A stretch of DNA of 64,000 nt from Saccharopolyspora indica (GTDB lineage Bacteria; Actinomycetota; Actinomycetes; Mycobacteriales; Pseudonocardiaceae): the NCBI RefSeq assembly GCF_027853965.1, contig NZ_JAQGLB010000021.1, positions 1-64,000 on the forward strand, given 5' to 3'. Positions 40,202 through 48,093 of the stretch are shown here, one piece after another (within the stretch, counting starts at the first letter, position 1; the number at the start of each line of letters is the position of its first letter). The translations under genes were made by a program, and so were the position numbers. A model generated the notes under the pieces. That model worked only from the letters and a program-made list of their open reading frames with translations, was not told the origin of the DNA and did not search any database.

Positions 40202-41395
40202 TCAGGTCGCCGGGAGGTCGGCCCGGGCCCGGTCGCGCACCTTCGCGACGATAGGGGAGAGCTCCGCCGCCCGGCTGACCTTGATCAGCCAGCTCGCCTC
40301 GGTGCGGGTGTCGGAGGCGACTCCGCGGTACGGCGCGCTGCTCTCGTCCGGTTCCGGTTGGTGGCGGTGGCCCGCGGCGTGCGCGTCCAGCGCCGTCACC
40401 AGGCAGGCCGCTTCCACGGTCTGGTGCGCCGCGCGCTCGTCGAGGCCCGCTTCACCGGCTGCCCGGCGGGCCCACGCGCTCACCTCGGGGTGGACGTAGG
40501 GGCGCAGGACGAGCTGGGCGTCGCGGATCTCCACCACCCGGCGGTACAGGGCGAACTGCGCGTTCGGCGCGCCCATTCCCGCGGGCAGGGTGATCTGCGG
40601 GAGCTCACCGGCCAACCGGTTCCACAGTGGACGGAGCTGGCGGGCCTGCTGCTTGGTGCGCCACCAGTCGAACGGCAACGACAACCGCGGTCCCCACACG
40701 GGCATGGTGGCGCCGAGCGCGACCAGCGCCACGCACGCCGCCGCGCAGGCCCCGCCGATCGGGTCCAGGATGCCGGGCTGGTGCCCGGCCACCGACACGG
40801 CCGCGGCGGCGATCTTGCTCGCCGCCCAGGCCGCCGAGGCCACGCAGCCCGCCTGGATCGTGCGGAGCCCGGCCCGCAGCCAGCGGCGGCTGGTCTGGGA
40901 GATGTAGCTGCGCAGGAACCAGCCGAACGCCAGCGTGGCCGAGCCGATGTAGAGCGAGAACACCACGAGGTAGGCCGCCACGGCGGGGCGGTCGGCGAAG
41001 GCGGCCAGGAAGTCCGGGTCGAACGGGATGCCCGCGGACATCAGCAGCACCGCCATGACGGCCGCTGCGATCGCGGCCACCAGGAACTGGATGCGCATCA
41101 CGCGGCGCGCTTCGGCGGGCTCGTGGACCAGGTGCGCCAGCAGCCCGTGCACGCACACCGCCGCCAGGATGGCCAGCATGTTCGCCACCAGCCGCCCGGA
41201 GTTCGGGATCGGCTCCCAGGTCGCCACCCAGGTCAGCGAGGTGGTGGCGACCAGCGCAGCGGACAGGCCCACCGAACCGATCGCGCCGCACAGGTAGCGC
41301 ACGCTCGGCGTCGGCGAACGCCGGGACTGGACGAGCTTGGCCAGCGCTGCCAGCACCGCGATGAGACCGGCGCTCTGCAGGACGATGCTGGTCAT
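40202..41395 (-). CDS. multi-pass membrane protein, MAB_1171c/DUF6545-like
   Basis: 397 residues. The N-terminal half has about seven membrane helices. The C-terminal 170 residues are soluble, beginning FDWWRTKQQARQLRPLWNRL, and contain a helical region with EACLVTALDAHAAG. This matches the MAB_1171c-type putative transporter family of actinomycetes, which often neighbours ImmA/IrrE and XRE genes. The ATG at 41395 overlaps the protease stop by 4 nt. Function is unknown. Confidence 0.75.
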   Translation of the reverse strand: MTSIVLQSAGLIAVLAALAKLVQSRRSPTPSVRYLCGAIGSVGLSAALVATTSLTWVATWEPIPNSGRLVANMLAILAAVCVHGLLAHLVHEPAEARRVMRIQFLVAAIAAAVMAVLLMSAGIPFDPDFLAAFADRPAVAAYLVVFSLYIGSATLAFGWFLRSYISQTSRRWLRAGLRTIQAGCVASAAWAASKIAAAAVSVAGHQPGILDPIGGACAAACVALVALGATMPVWGPRLSLPFDWWRTKQQARQLRPLWNRLAGELPQITLPAGMGAPNAQFALYRRVVEIRDAQLVLRPYVHPEVSAWARRAAGEAGLDERAAHQTVEAACLVTALDAHAAGHRHQPEPDESSAPYRGVASDTRTEASWLIKVSRAAELSPIVAKVRDRARADLPAT

Positions 41396-42018
41396 CGGCG
41401 CTTCTCGGGGCCGCGGCGGGCGCTGTCGAAGGTCGCCTGGATCTCGCGCAGCGTGCGGCCCGACTTCGCGTCGAGCTTGCGCACCCGCCGGATCGGCGCC
41501 GGGGCGCGGCCCGCGCGGTACAGGTAGAGGCTGGCCACCAGCTCGGCTTCCTGCTCGGTGGTGGCGTCGAAGGCCGAGCGGCCGAGCACGCTCTGCACCA
41601 GCTCCCGCGGCAGGTCCGGCACCAGCGCCGCCACCAGCGGCGAGTCGGCGAGCTTGGTGTCGGAGTGCCCGCACACCAGGTGCCCGACCTCGTGCAGGAT
41701 GATGTGCTCCTCGTGCAGCGGGGTGCTCGGCAGGTAGCCGATCACGTCCCGGTCGGCCAGCGAGATCAGCGCCCCGCACGGGCTGTCGGACTCCACAGCG
41801 GACACCCGGCGCAGCTCGATCGGCCGCCCGCGCAGCTCGGCGAGCTCGGCGATGAACGCTTCCAGGTCCCACGGCGACGGCAGGGGCAGGGCGGCCGCCA
41901 GCTCCTGGCACCGGGCCGCGAGATCGCGCTGCTGGGACGGGTTCACATCGCGATCCTGGCTCATGACCAGCACCAGGCGCACGCAGCGGAACGACTCGTG
42001 ATCAGGCTCATGCTTCAT
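41392..42018 (-). CDS. ImmA/IrrE family metallo-endopeptidase
   Basis: 208 residues. The zinc protease motif HEVGH lies near residue 109-113, with a third ligand probably in the TEQEAELVASLYLY helix near 155. ImmA/IrrE proteases cleave XRE-type repressors to relieve repression on stress signals. The gene overlaps both neighbours: the XRE gene upstream by 11 nt and the membrane-protein gene by 4 nt. The start at 42018 is tentative; an ATG at 41964 gives a 190-residue protein with the whole catalytic domain. Confidence 0.85.
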   Translation of the reverse strand: MKHEPDHESFRCVRLVLVMSQDRDVNPSQQRDLAARCQELAAALPLPSPWDLEAFIAELAELRGRPIELRRVSAVESDSPCGALISLADRDVIGYLPSTPLHEEHIILHEVGHLVCGHSDTKLADSPLVAALVPDLPRELVQSVLGRSAFDATTEQEAELVASLYLYRAGRAPAPIRRVRKLDAKSGRTLREIQATFDSARRGPEKRR

Positions 42019-42415
42019 CGTGACCCGAGGTGTTGGAGCGGCGCAGGTCCTCGACCACGCCGCGAATGCGGTCGGCTTGGGCCGGGGTCAGCCCGCGCAG
42101 GCTCACCGCCTCCACACCCCCCTCCTTCAGGCTGCGCAGCTCCACCAGCGCGGCCAGCTGGGTGCGGATCCGCTCGCCGTGCTCGCCGTCGTCGAAGGTG
42201 TCCAGCGGGACGCCGAAGAAGCCGGCCAGCGCCTTGAGGTGCTGCCAGCCGGGGTTCGGCGACTCACCGGAGAGGATCTTGTACAGCTGCGAGAGCGAGA
42301 TGCCGGTGGCCGCGGCGATCGCCTTCACCTCGTAGGGCTTGCCCGTCTCGCGGTTGGGGAAGGACTCCCGCAGCCACGCCAGCCGCTCGGCCAGGGCGGC
42401 GCCAGGGTCGTTCAT
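42008..42415 (-). CDS. XRE family helix-turn-helix regulator
   Basis: 135 residues. The HTH at about residues 28-70 (VKAIAAATGISLSQLYKILSGE) is followed by a helical tail. The ATG at 42415 has GGAGAG nearby. It is the first gene of the coupled trio with an IrrE-type protease and a membrane protein. It is the natural candidate for the protease's substrate and probably autoregulates through the palindrome at 42495-42514. Confidence 0.85.
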   Translation of the reverse strand: MNDPGAALAERLAWLRESFPNRETGKPYEVKAIAAATGISLSQLYKILSGESPNPGWQHLKALAGFFGVPLDTFDDGEHGERIRTQLAALVELRSLKEGGVEAVSLRGLTPAQADRIRGVVEDLRRSNTSGHDEA

Positions 42416-42494
42416 CACACTCTCCGGGATTTCACGGGTCTTGGACCGTTTCGGCGATTGACGGATTCTCGCATCTAAGATTACCGTCTGTCGA

Positions 42495-42514
42495 GATTCC
42501 ACGATCGTGGAATC
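42495..42514. promoter_or_regulatory. perfect 20-bp palindrome between XRE and NADAR genes
   Basis: GATTCCACGATCGTGGAATC is perfectly self-complementary. It lies 80 bp upstream of the XRE start and 189 bp upstream of the NADAR start. It is a likely operator for the XRE protein and possibly controls both directions. Confidence 0.6.
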
Positions 42515-42703
42515 GGGGTGCTGGGGGTGTGCCAGACAGGGCGTGGCGCGGCGTGCGCACCGCGTCCTGCCTGGCACCCAAGCCTCCCACGGCCGTTGTG
42601 ATCGCCACCGCAGCTGCGCCGGAGGTCGTCACCCGGGGTGACGGGGGCCACGCGCCGGAAAACCTGCTGTTGTCCAATGCGGACGTTTGCGACACTTCCG
42701 GTC

Positions 42704-43279
42704 ATGAACCCGCGAAACGTCGCCGAGCTGATCGACCTGACCCGCAAGGGGCACCGGGTCAAGTTCCTGCACTTCTGGGGCCACCAGCCGGAGCGCGACG
42801 GCCGCGCGGGCAAGGGCTGCCTGAGCCAGTGGTGGCCGGCCCCGTTCGTCGTCGACGGGCACACCTTCGCCACCGCGGAGCACTACATGATGTGGCGCAA
42901 GGCGATCCTGTTCGACGACCTCGACAGCGCGGAGCGGATCCTGCGATCCGGCCACCCGCAGCGCGCCAAGGCGCTCGGCCGCGGTGTCCGCGGCTTCGAC
43001 CAGCAGCGCTGGGAGGAAGCGCGCTGCGAGATCGTCCGCACCGGCAACGCCGCCAAGTTCGCGCAGAACCCGGAACTGGCCGAGTTCCTCCGCGGCACGG
43101 GAAAGCGAGTCCTGGTGGAGGCCAGCCCGGTGGACGAGGTCTGGGGCATCGGCCTGGCCGCCGACGACCCGCGAGCCGACTCGCCGGAGCAGTGGCGCGG
43201 CCTCAACCTCCTCGGCTTCGCCCTCGGCGAGGTCCGCGAGCAGCTGGCGGGCTGCCGAGCCTCCGCGACCGAGGCCTGA
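42704..43279 (+). CDS. NADAR family protein (YbiA-like N-glycosidase fold)
   Basis: 191 residues. Blocks VKFLHFWGHQP, LSQWWPAPFVVDG, TAEHYMMWRKA (conserved Glu near residue 66) and VWGIGLAADDP define the NADAR/YbiA family. Members hydrolyse N-glycosidic bonds in riboflavin intermediates or remove ADP-ribose from guanine in DNA and often lie near NAD- or ADP-ribose-based conflict genes. The ATG at 42704 is chosen because conservation begins there. It is followed after 3 nt by a membrane-protein gene. Confidence 0.88.
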   Translation: MNPRNVAELIDLTRKGHRVKFLHFWGHQPERDGRAGKGCLSQWWPAPFVVDGHTFATAEHYMMWRKAILFDDLDSAERILRSGHPQRAKALGRGVRGFDQQRWEEARCEIVRTGNAAKFAQNPELAEFLRGTGKRVLVEASPVDEVWGIGLAADDPRADSPEQWRGLNLLGFALGEVREQLAGCRASATEA

Positions 43280-43282
43280 TCG

Positions 43283-44404
43283 ATGCGAGCCGAGGCCCTG
43301 CGGCGCATCGCGATCGAGGCCTACCTGACCGAACGCTCGGGGTTCTACACCGCCGAAGCCTTCGGTGCCATCGCCGCGAAGCTGGCGTCCTTGGCGCTCG
43401 CGGGACTCTGCGCGTGGATCATCGCGATGATGGTGGAGGACGGCGGATCCGGTGTCCTCGTCGTCGGCCCGCTCATCGCCCTCGTCCTGGTCATCGCGGT
43501 GTGGATCGGGCTCTTCCTCTTCAACCGCCCCATCATCGAACGACTGCGACCGGCGAACCGCTTCCACCGGCTTCGCCGACCCCGGCACGCCGACCCGGAC
43601 GGGCGGCGCCCCGCTGCGCTGCCGGAGCGGGTGCTGCGCTCCTCCCCGCGCGGCCAGGCGGACCTGTTCTGGCGGACCGGGCTGTTCCTGCTGCTCGGAT
43701 CGCCTTCGGCGTTCTTGCTGGGCTACTGCCTGCTCGCCTACCTGGACCACCTGTGGTCGATGTGGTCCAACCCGCTCGTCGACTCCTGGGCCTGGAACGC
43801 ACCGGAGCACTTCAGCGGCTTCGGGGAGTGGTTCTTCACCGATGAGTGGCTGACCGCGCGGGTGCTGGTGCCGTCGATCTCGTTCATGTTCCTGACGATG
43901 GGGATCGCGCTCGCGGTGCTGGCCGTCCCGCTGCTGAGCCGGCGCGGCGCCGACGCGATCGATCTGGCCGTCACCGAGACCGGTGTCATCACCCGCGGCG
44001 GGCTGGCGATCGGCTGGGACGAGATCGCCGAGGTCTTGGTCGTCCGCGATGCGCGGATCACCTCGTGGAGCGGGCCGCGGGAGCTCCGGGCTCCGGGGCA
44101 ACCGCGATCCGTGCTCAACCCGACGTACATCGCCGCGCACTCCCGCACCCGGATGGCCCTGGTGCTGCGCGACCTCCCCGACGTCGCAGCCCGCTCCCTG
44201 CGGGCGGACCGCACCTCCACCTACGGGTACGCGCTCTGCGACCTGTGGGTCCACTCCGCGGAGCAGGTGAGCGCGAGCCTCGCATCGCTCAAGGCGGGGG
44301 CCAAGCGGGAACGCGTCCCGGTCACCGAGCTGGAGCGCGTCGCCGCTGGCAGCATGCCGGAAGGAACTCCTCGGTGGTTCAGCGCGTTGTTCGCGCGGCG
44401 CTGA
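43283..44404 (+). CDS. membrane protein with PH-like domain
   Basis: 373 residues with about four membrane helices (residues 33-52, 58-78, 130-150, 193-215). A soluble C-terminal half contains a beta-rich stretch (AIDLAVTETGVITRGGLAIGWDEIAEVLVV) like a bacterial PH domain. It starts 3 nt after the NADAR stop and is surely cotranscribed. No characterised family is recognised. It could be a membrane sensor or effector for the NADAR protein (inference). Confidence 0.7.
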   Translation: MRAEALRRIAIEAYLTERSGFYTAEAFGAIAAKLASLALAGLCAWIIAMMVEDGGSGVLVVGPLIALVLVIAVWIGLFLFNRPIIERLRPANRFHRLRRPRHADPDGRRPAALPERVLRSSPRGQADLFWRTGLFLLLGSPSAFLLGYCLLAYLDHLWSMWSNPLVDSWAWNAPEHFSGFGEWFFTDEWLTARVLVPSISFMFLTMGIALAVLAVPLLSRRGADAIDLAVTETGVITRGGLAIGWDEIAEVLVVRDARITSWSGPRELRAPGQPRSVLNPTYIAAHSRTRMALVLRDLPDVAARSLRADRTSTYGYALCDLWVHSAEQVSASLASLKAGAKRERVPVTELERVAAGSMPEGTPRWFSALFARR

Positions 44405-44535
44405 CTTCTCGACGTCGTGTTGCCTTGGTGCGAAAGGACCATTCGGCTGCGGGCCGGTCAGCGGTGTCCGCTATAGGTCAGTTGGGCGGGGGTGCCGGGT
44501 TCGGCCGTTGGGGCCGGTACGTGGAGAATTCCCGC

Positions 44536-46095
44536 ATGACAACGGGACTTCAGGCGGCGGCCCGGCGGCTGGCGCTGGGCGTGCGCACCGGGGGCGGGCG
44601 TACCGGGCCCGCGGTCGTGTGGTTGCGCGTGGAAGCCGGGGCGACCCGGATCACGCACCCGGTCGGCGTCGAGGTCGATCTCGATCCCGACTTCTTCGAC
44701 GCGAAGTCGGCGCTCGTCGAGCTGCTCCCGGTGCCGCGCCGCGGCCGCCCGCTGATCGTGGAGCTGGTGGTGCGCGAATGCGGCCGGTTCGAGCTGGCGT
44801 TCAGCGCGGAGCTGGAGTCGGAGTCCCGCGTGGTGCTCGACGACGACTTCCGGCTGCCCGGGCATCCGTTGCCCGGGATGGCGCTGCCCGCGGCGGCGAG
44901 GTGCACCGGAGCGCCCACCGATCCGGCGGTGCTGGCCGAGATCGCCGCGCTGTTCCGCGAGTTCGTCGAGCGCTACGAGCAGATCAAGGGGCGGCCACCG
45001 GCGCTGCGGCCCGGGTACTCCGAGCAGGAGATCGCCGCGGCCGAAGCCGAACTGGGCGCCCGGCTGCCCGAAGACCTGCGCGCGCTCTACCGGATGACCC
45101 GCGACGACGCGGCGGAGACCGGCCTGCTCGGAAAGTTCTCGCCCTACCCGCTGGACCACGTCGTCGAGTACCACCAGCCGGGCTCGCTGGGCTGGAACGA
45201 CGGGCCGTTCGACGACGCCGTGGTCTTCGAATCGGATCCGCCGGAGGTCATCAAGCGCCTCTCGCGCAACGACTGGTGGATCACCTTCGCCACCGACTTC
45301 GCGATGAACAACCTCGCGGTCGACCTGGACCCGGCCGAGCGCGGCAGATCCGGCCAGGTCTTCGAGTACGGCCGCGACGTCCACGGCCCGCCGGACTACT
45401 ACGCGGAATCGGTGACCGCGGTGCTGACCGGTGTCGTCGAGGCCTTGCGCGAGGGCGACTACGAGGACGACGAGTCGGACTACCTGCAGACCTACGCCGG
45501 TTTCGGCGGAGCGGGATTCGCCGAGCTGGTCTACCACGACTTCGGCAACCGCGAGCTCGCCGAGATCGTCGACCAGGCCGAGGAAGCGCAGCTCATCCAC
45601 GTCAACGACGCGGTCGACCTGGACCTGGCCGCGCTGGCCCCGCTGCGGAACCTCCGCGAACTGCGGATCAACCGCGCGAAGCTGGTCACACCGACCTCGA
45701 ACGGCCTGCCCGCGCTGGAATCCCTGGCGATCGAAGCCGAACGCATCGACCTCGAAGCCCTGGCGGGCCAGCCGACGCTCTGGGACCTGAAGCTCGCCGG
45801 AGCCGCCGAGCGCCTCGACATCGAGGTGCTGCGCACGCTACCTGCCCTGACCAGGCTGGACCTCTCAGCGGTCGAGCTCGCGGACCCCACACCGATCGCG
45901 GACCTGCCCCAGCTGCGCGTCCTGATCCTCAACGCGGCCCAATGGGCGGCCCTGCGCCGCGCGAACCTCCGCCCCCCGAACCTGGCGGCGGTGGAACGAA
46001 CGGCAACGTGCTCGCTCCGCGAAACCGCCGACTGGTCAGAATGGCTCACCGGCACCCCGATCCCCCTCGGCACCACCTCCGGCACCACGACCTGA
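44536..46095 (+). CDS. SMI1/KNR4-domain protein with leucine-rich repeats
   Basis: 519 residues. Residues 1-135 form an unassigned beta-rich domain. About 140-310 is an SMI1/KNR4 domain (YSEQEIAAAEAELGARLPEDLRALYR is its standard opening). 340-480 is a run of leucine-rich segments (LAPLRNLRELRI, LPALTRLDLSAV, LPQLRVLILN). SMI1/KNR4 domains are common in immunity proteins of polymorphic toxin systems. The ATG at 44536 has GGAG upstream. It stands alone with hairpins after it. Confidence 0.8.
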   Translation: MTTGLQAAARRLALGVRTGGGRTGPAVVWLRVEAGATRITHPVGVEVDLDPDFFDAKSALVELLPVPRRGRPLIVELVVRECGRFELAFSAELESESRVVLDDDFRLPGHPLPGMALPAAARCTGAPTDPAVLAEIAALFREFVERYEQIKGRPPALRPGYSEQEIAAAEAELGARLPEDLRALYRMTRDDAAETGLLGKFSPYPLDHVVEYHQPGSLGWNDGPFDDAVVFESDPPEVIKRLSRNDWWITFATDFAMNNLAVDLDPAERGRSGQVFEYGRDVHGPPDYYAESVTAVLTGVVEALREGDYEDDESDYLQTYAGFGGAGFAELVYHDFGNRELAEIVDQAEEAQLIHVNDAVDLDLAALAPLRNLRELRINRAKLVTPTSNGLPALESLAIEAERIDLEALAGQPTLWDLKLAGAAERLDIEVLRTLPALTRLDLSAVELADPTPIADLPQLRVLILNAAQWAALRRANLRPPNLAAVERTATCSLRETADWSEWLTGTPIPLGTTSGTTT

Positions 46096-46103
46096 CTCAA
46101 CGA

Positions 46104-46227
46104 GGTGAAGGGCACCTTCCACCAAACATGTTGGCGAAAGGTGCCCTTCACCCCCCCAACGTGGTCGGAGCCCGGTGAAGGGCACCTTTTAGCAACTTAC
46201 TTGCCCAAAGGTGCCCTTCACCGGGCT
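46104..46227. repeat. pair of GTGAAGGGCACCTTT hairpins (B3, B4)
   Basis: B3 is 46104-46152. B4 is 46169-46227, with 21-bp arms starting AGCCCGGTGAAGGGCACC. They are the same family as 22471-22626 and again sit as a pair between convergent genes, so a bidirectional terminator role is likely. Confidence 0.75.
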
Positions 46228-46325
46228 GCTGAGCGGGGGTGCGGCCGGGCGGTGTCGGGGAGGGGCGAAGCCGCCCGGCCGCGCGGCTCGATGCTCGGGG
46301 TCGGGGGCGCATCGAGCCGGGTCTT

Positions 46326-46619
46326 CTAGAGGCGTCGCAGGGATTCCAGGACGCGGTGGTGGAGTTCCAGCGGGGGAGCTTCGGGTGGGGTTTCGGGCCA
46401 TCGCGGTGGTGGTTCGGGGACGTCTGGTTCGCGGAGGTGGTGTCTGCCGGTGGGTTCGGTTCGGCGGGCTTCGGCTTCTACGTGCTCGATGAGCTGCCAG
46501 ACGTTCGTCGCGCCTTCGCCTGCGCCCGCGTGCTGGGGGCGCCGGTGGCAGGCGTACATCAGCGTCATGCCGGTGAACATCGAGAGCAGGCACGCCGTTA
46601 CGGTCCAGAGCGGGGACAT
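46326..46619 (-). CDS. small single-TM protein
   Basis: 97 residues from an ATG with AGGAGG 9 nt upstream. One membrane helix (WTVTACLLSMFTGMTLMYA) is at residues 4-23. A soluble Pro/Glu/Arg-rich tail follows, with NVWQLIEHVEAEA. It is downstream of the small Cys-motif gene on the same strand, 50 nt apart. Similar small proteins accompany XRE-DUF397 loci in this family of bacteria. Function is unknown. Confidence 0.68.
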   Translation of the reverse strand: MSPLWTVTACLLSMFTGMTLMYACHRRPQHAGAGEGATNVWQLIEHVEAEARRTEPTGRHHLREPDVPEPPPRWPETPPEAPPLELHHRVLESLRRL

Positions 46620-46669
46620 CGGTCGGTTCCTCCTGGTTGGTCGAGCGGGAAGGGCAGCGGTTTTCGCGC

Positions 46670-46879
46670 TCAGGGATCGACACCGGCGATCTGCCGGGCC
46701 TTCTGGTTGCACTCGGCGCAGGTGCCCCAGAGCCACGCCAGCTCGCTGCTGTCGGCGGAAACCTCTTGCTGGCACAGCGTTTCGACGACGGTCCCGGTCG
46801 GATAGGCGCACCCGACGGGCTTGTCGGCCAAGCTCGCATGCCGCTGCCCCGCAGCAGGCACCCAGTGAAACGGATACAT
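46670..46879 (-). CDS. small Cys-motif (zinc-ribbon-like) protein
   Basis: 69 residues opening MYPFHWVPAAGQRHAS with a C-terminal TCAEC and an earlier Cys pair (GCAYPT, TLCQQ). The pattern suggests a small metal-binding protein. The type is repeatedly found divergent from XRE-DUF5753 genes in actinomycetes. The ATG at 46879 has AGGAG upstream. The TTACCGGTAA palindrome lies 34 bp before the start. Confidence 0.68.
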   Translation of the reverse strand: MYPFHWVPAAGQRHASLADKPVGCAYPTGTVVETLCQQEVSADSSELAWLWGTCAECNQKARQIAGVDP

Positions 46880-46902
46880 CAGCGGCTCCTGTCTCGAAGT
46901 GA

Positions 46903-46922
46903 CTTACCGCGCTTACCGGTAA
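46903..46922. promoter_or_regulatory. CTTACCG direct repeat with TTACCGGTAA palindrome
   Basis: CTTACCG occurs at 46903-46909 and 46912-46918. The second overlaps the perfect palindrome TTACCGGTAA (46913-46922). It lies between the divergent small gene and the XRE gene and is a candidate operator. Confidence 0.45.
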
Positions 46923-46989
46923 AAGTTTGCCGGTGGTGAATCGATCGATCAATTACCCGATAGGGGGTTGTTTCCGCAGGTCAAAGGCC

Positions 46990-46995
46990 TAGCAT
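46990..46995 (+). promoter_or_regulatory. -10 box of leaderless XRE transcript
   Basis: TAGCAT lies 8 nt before the ATG at 47003, with TTGTTT at 46968 as a possible -35 (16-bp spacing). The transcript would start at or next to the ATG. Confidence 0.4.
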
Positions 46996-47002
46996 TGTTT
47001 TC

Positions 47003-47854
47003 ATGGTCGGAAAATCCGAACACACGCCCAAGGCTCGTGCACTCGGCGCCGAACTTCGCGAGTGCCGTCGTCACGCCGGGTTGACGCAGCAGGAACTCGC
47101 TGATCAGATCGGCGTCAGCCACGTGTCGGTGTCGCGCTACGAATCAGGTACGCGTTTACCGAAGCCGGAAGACGTGGCGCAGATTCTGGCAACGCTGGGC
47201 GTGAACGGTGAGCGGTACGCCGAGCTGGTGGACATGGCGCGAGGGGCCGAGCATCCGAACTGGTTGGAGACCGGGAAGACCGGACTTCGTCGTGAGCTGA
47301 CGACGATCATCGAGTTCGAACGAACTGCGACCAACATCGTCGAGGTCGCAACCGGGATTGTTCCGGGATTGCTGCAGACCGCTGACTTCGCGCGAGCGAT
47401 GATGGGTGAAGTGCCAGGGCCAGATCTCGAAGCTCGCGTTGCCATGCGAGTGGGACGGCGCGATGTGCTTTCGCGGTCAGATGCTCCGGAGTTTACGGCC
47501 ATCATCTCTGAGGTGGCGCTCTGGCAGCGGATCGGCGGCGCAGCGGTCATGGCGGATCAGCTGCGGCAGTTGCTGAAGATGGGCGAGTTCTCGAACGTCA
47601 CCATCCTCGTGCTGCCTGCGGTGGCTGATCGGTGGCACCCAGCGCATGCTGGCTCGTTCATCCTGTACGAGTTCCCGAAGAGCCAGCCCATCGTTCACCT
47701 GGAACACTTCGCTTCGGGTGCGTTCCTCTACAGCAAGGAAGTGTCTGCATATCAGAGTGCTGTCGCGACGCTTCGAGAAGTTGCGATGGACTCAGGGCGT
47801 TCTGCTGAGCTCATTGCGGATGTCATCGAAGAACTGCAAGGCTCGAGCACATGA
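47003..47854 (+). CDS. XRE regulator with DUF5753
   Basis: 283 residues. The N-terminal HTH (LTQQELADQIGVSHVSVSRYESGTRLP) is followed by DUF5753 (about residues 95-275; FERTATNIVEVATGIVPGLLQTADFARA). This is the WhiJ-like regulator type that pairs with DUF397 proteins in filamentous actinomycetes and influences development and secondary metabolism. The stop overlaps the DUF397 start (ATGA). GC content is lower than in surrounding genes, which may point to more recent transfer. Confidence 0.9.
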   Translation: MVGKSEHTPKARALGAELRECRRHAGLTQQELADQIGVSHVSVSRYESGTRLPKPEDVAQILATLGVNGERYAELVDMARGAEHPNWLETGKTGLRRELTTIIEFERTATNIVEVATGIVPGLLQTADFARAMMGEVPGPDLEARVAMRVGRRDVLSRSDAPEFTAIISEVALWQRIGGAAVMADQLRQLLKMGEFSNVTILVLPAVADRWHPAHAGSFILYEFPKSQPIVHLEHFASGAFLYSKEVSAYQSAVATLREVAMDSGRSAELIADVIEELQGSST

Positions 47855-48048
47855 CGACGGTGAGCCCCACGAACTGGCGTAAGTCTTCCCGCTCACAGCA
47901 GGTGAGCGCCTGCGTCGAGGTCGCGCCCACCACCTGCGGCGCGGCGGTGCGGGACTCGAAGGACCGGGGTGCCGGGTACTTCACGACGACCGCTGACCAG
48001 TGGCGGTTATTCGTCACCGCCGTCAAGGCGGGCCGCTTCGAGGTTTGA
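47851..48048 (+). CDS. DUF397 protein
   Basis: 65 residues: NWRKSSRSQQVSACVEVAP opening and VRDSKDRGAGYFTTTADQWRLF, the standard DUF397 blocks. It is coupled to the XRE-DUF5753 gene. Such pairs behave like regulator and antagonist, with the DUF397 partner possibly binding the regulator. Confidence 0.92.
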   Translation: MTTVSPTNWRKSSRSQQVSACVEVAPTTCGAAVRDSKDRGAGYFTTTADQWRLFVTAVKAGRFEV

Positions 48049-48093
48049 CCGAACCTGCCGGTTGCGACGGCAAGATCGTTTACGCTGCTCCGA

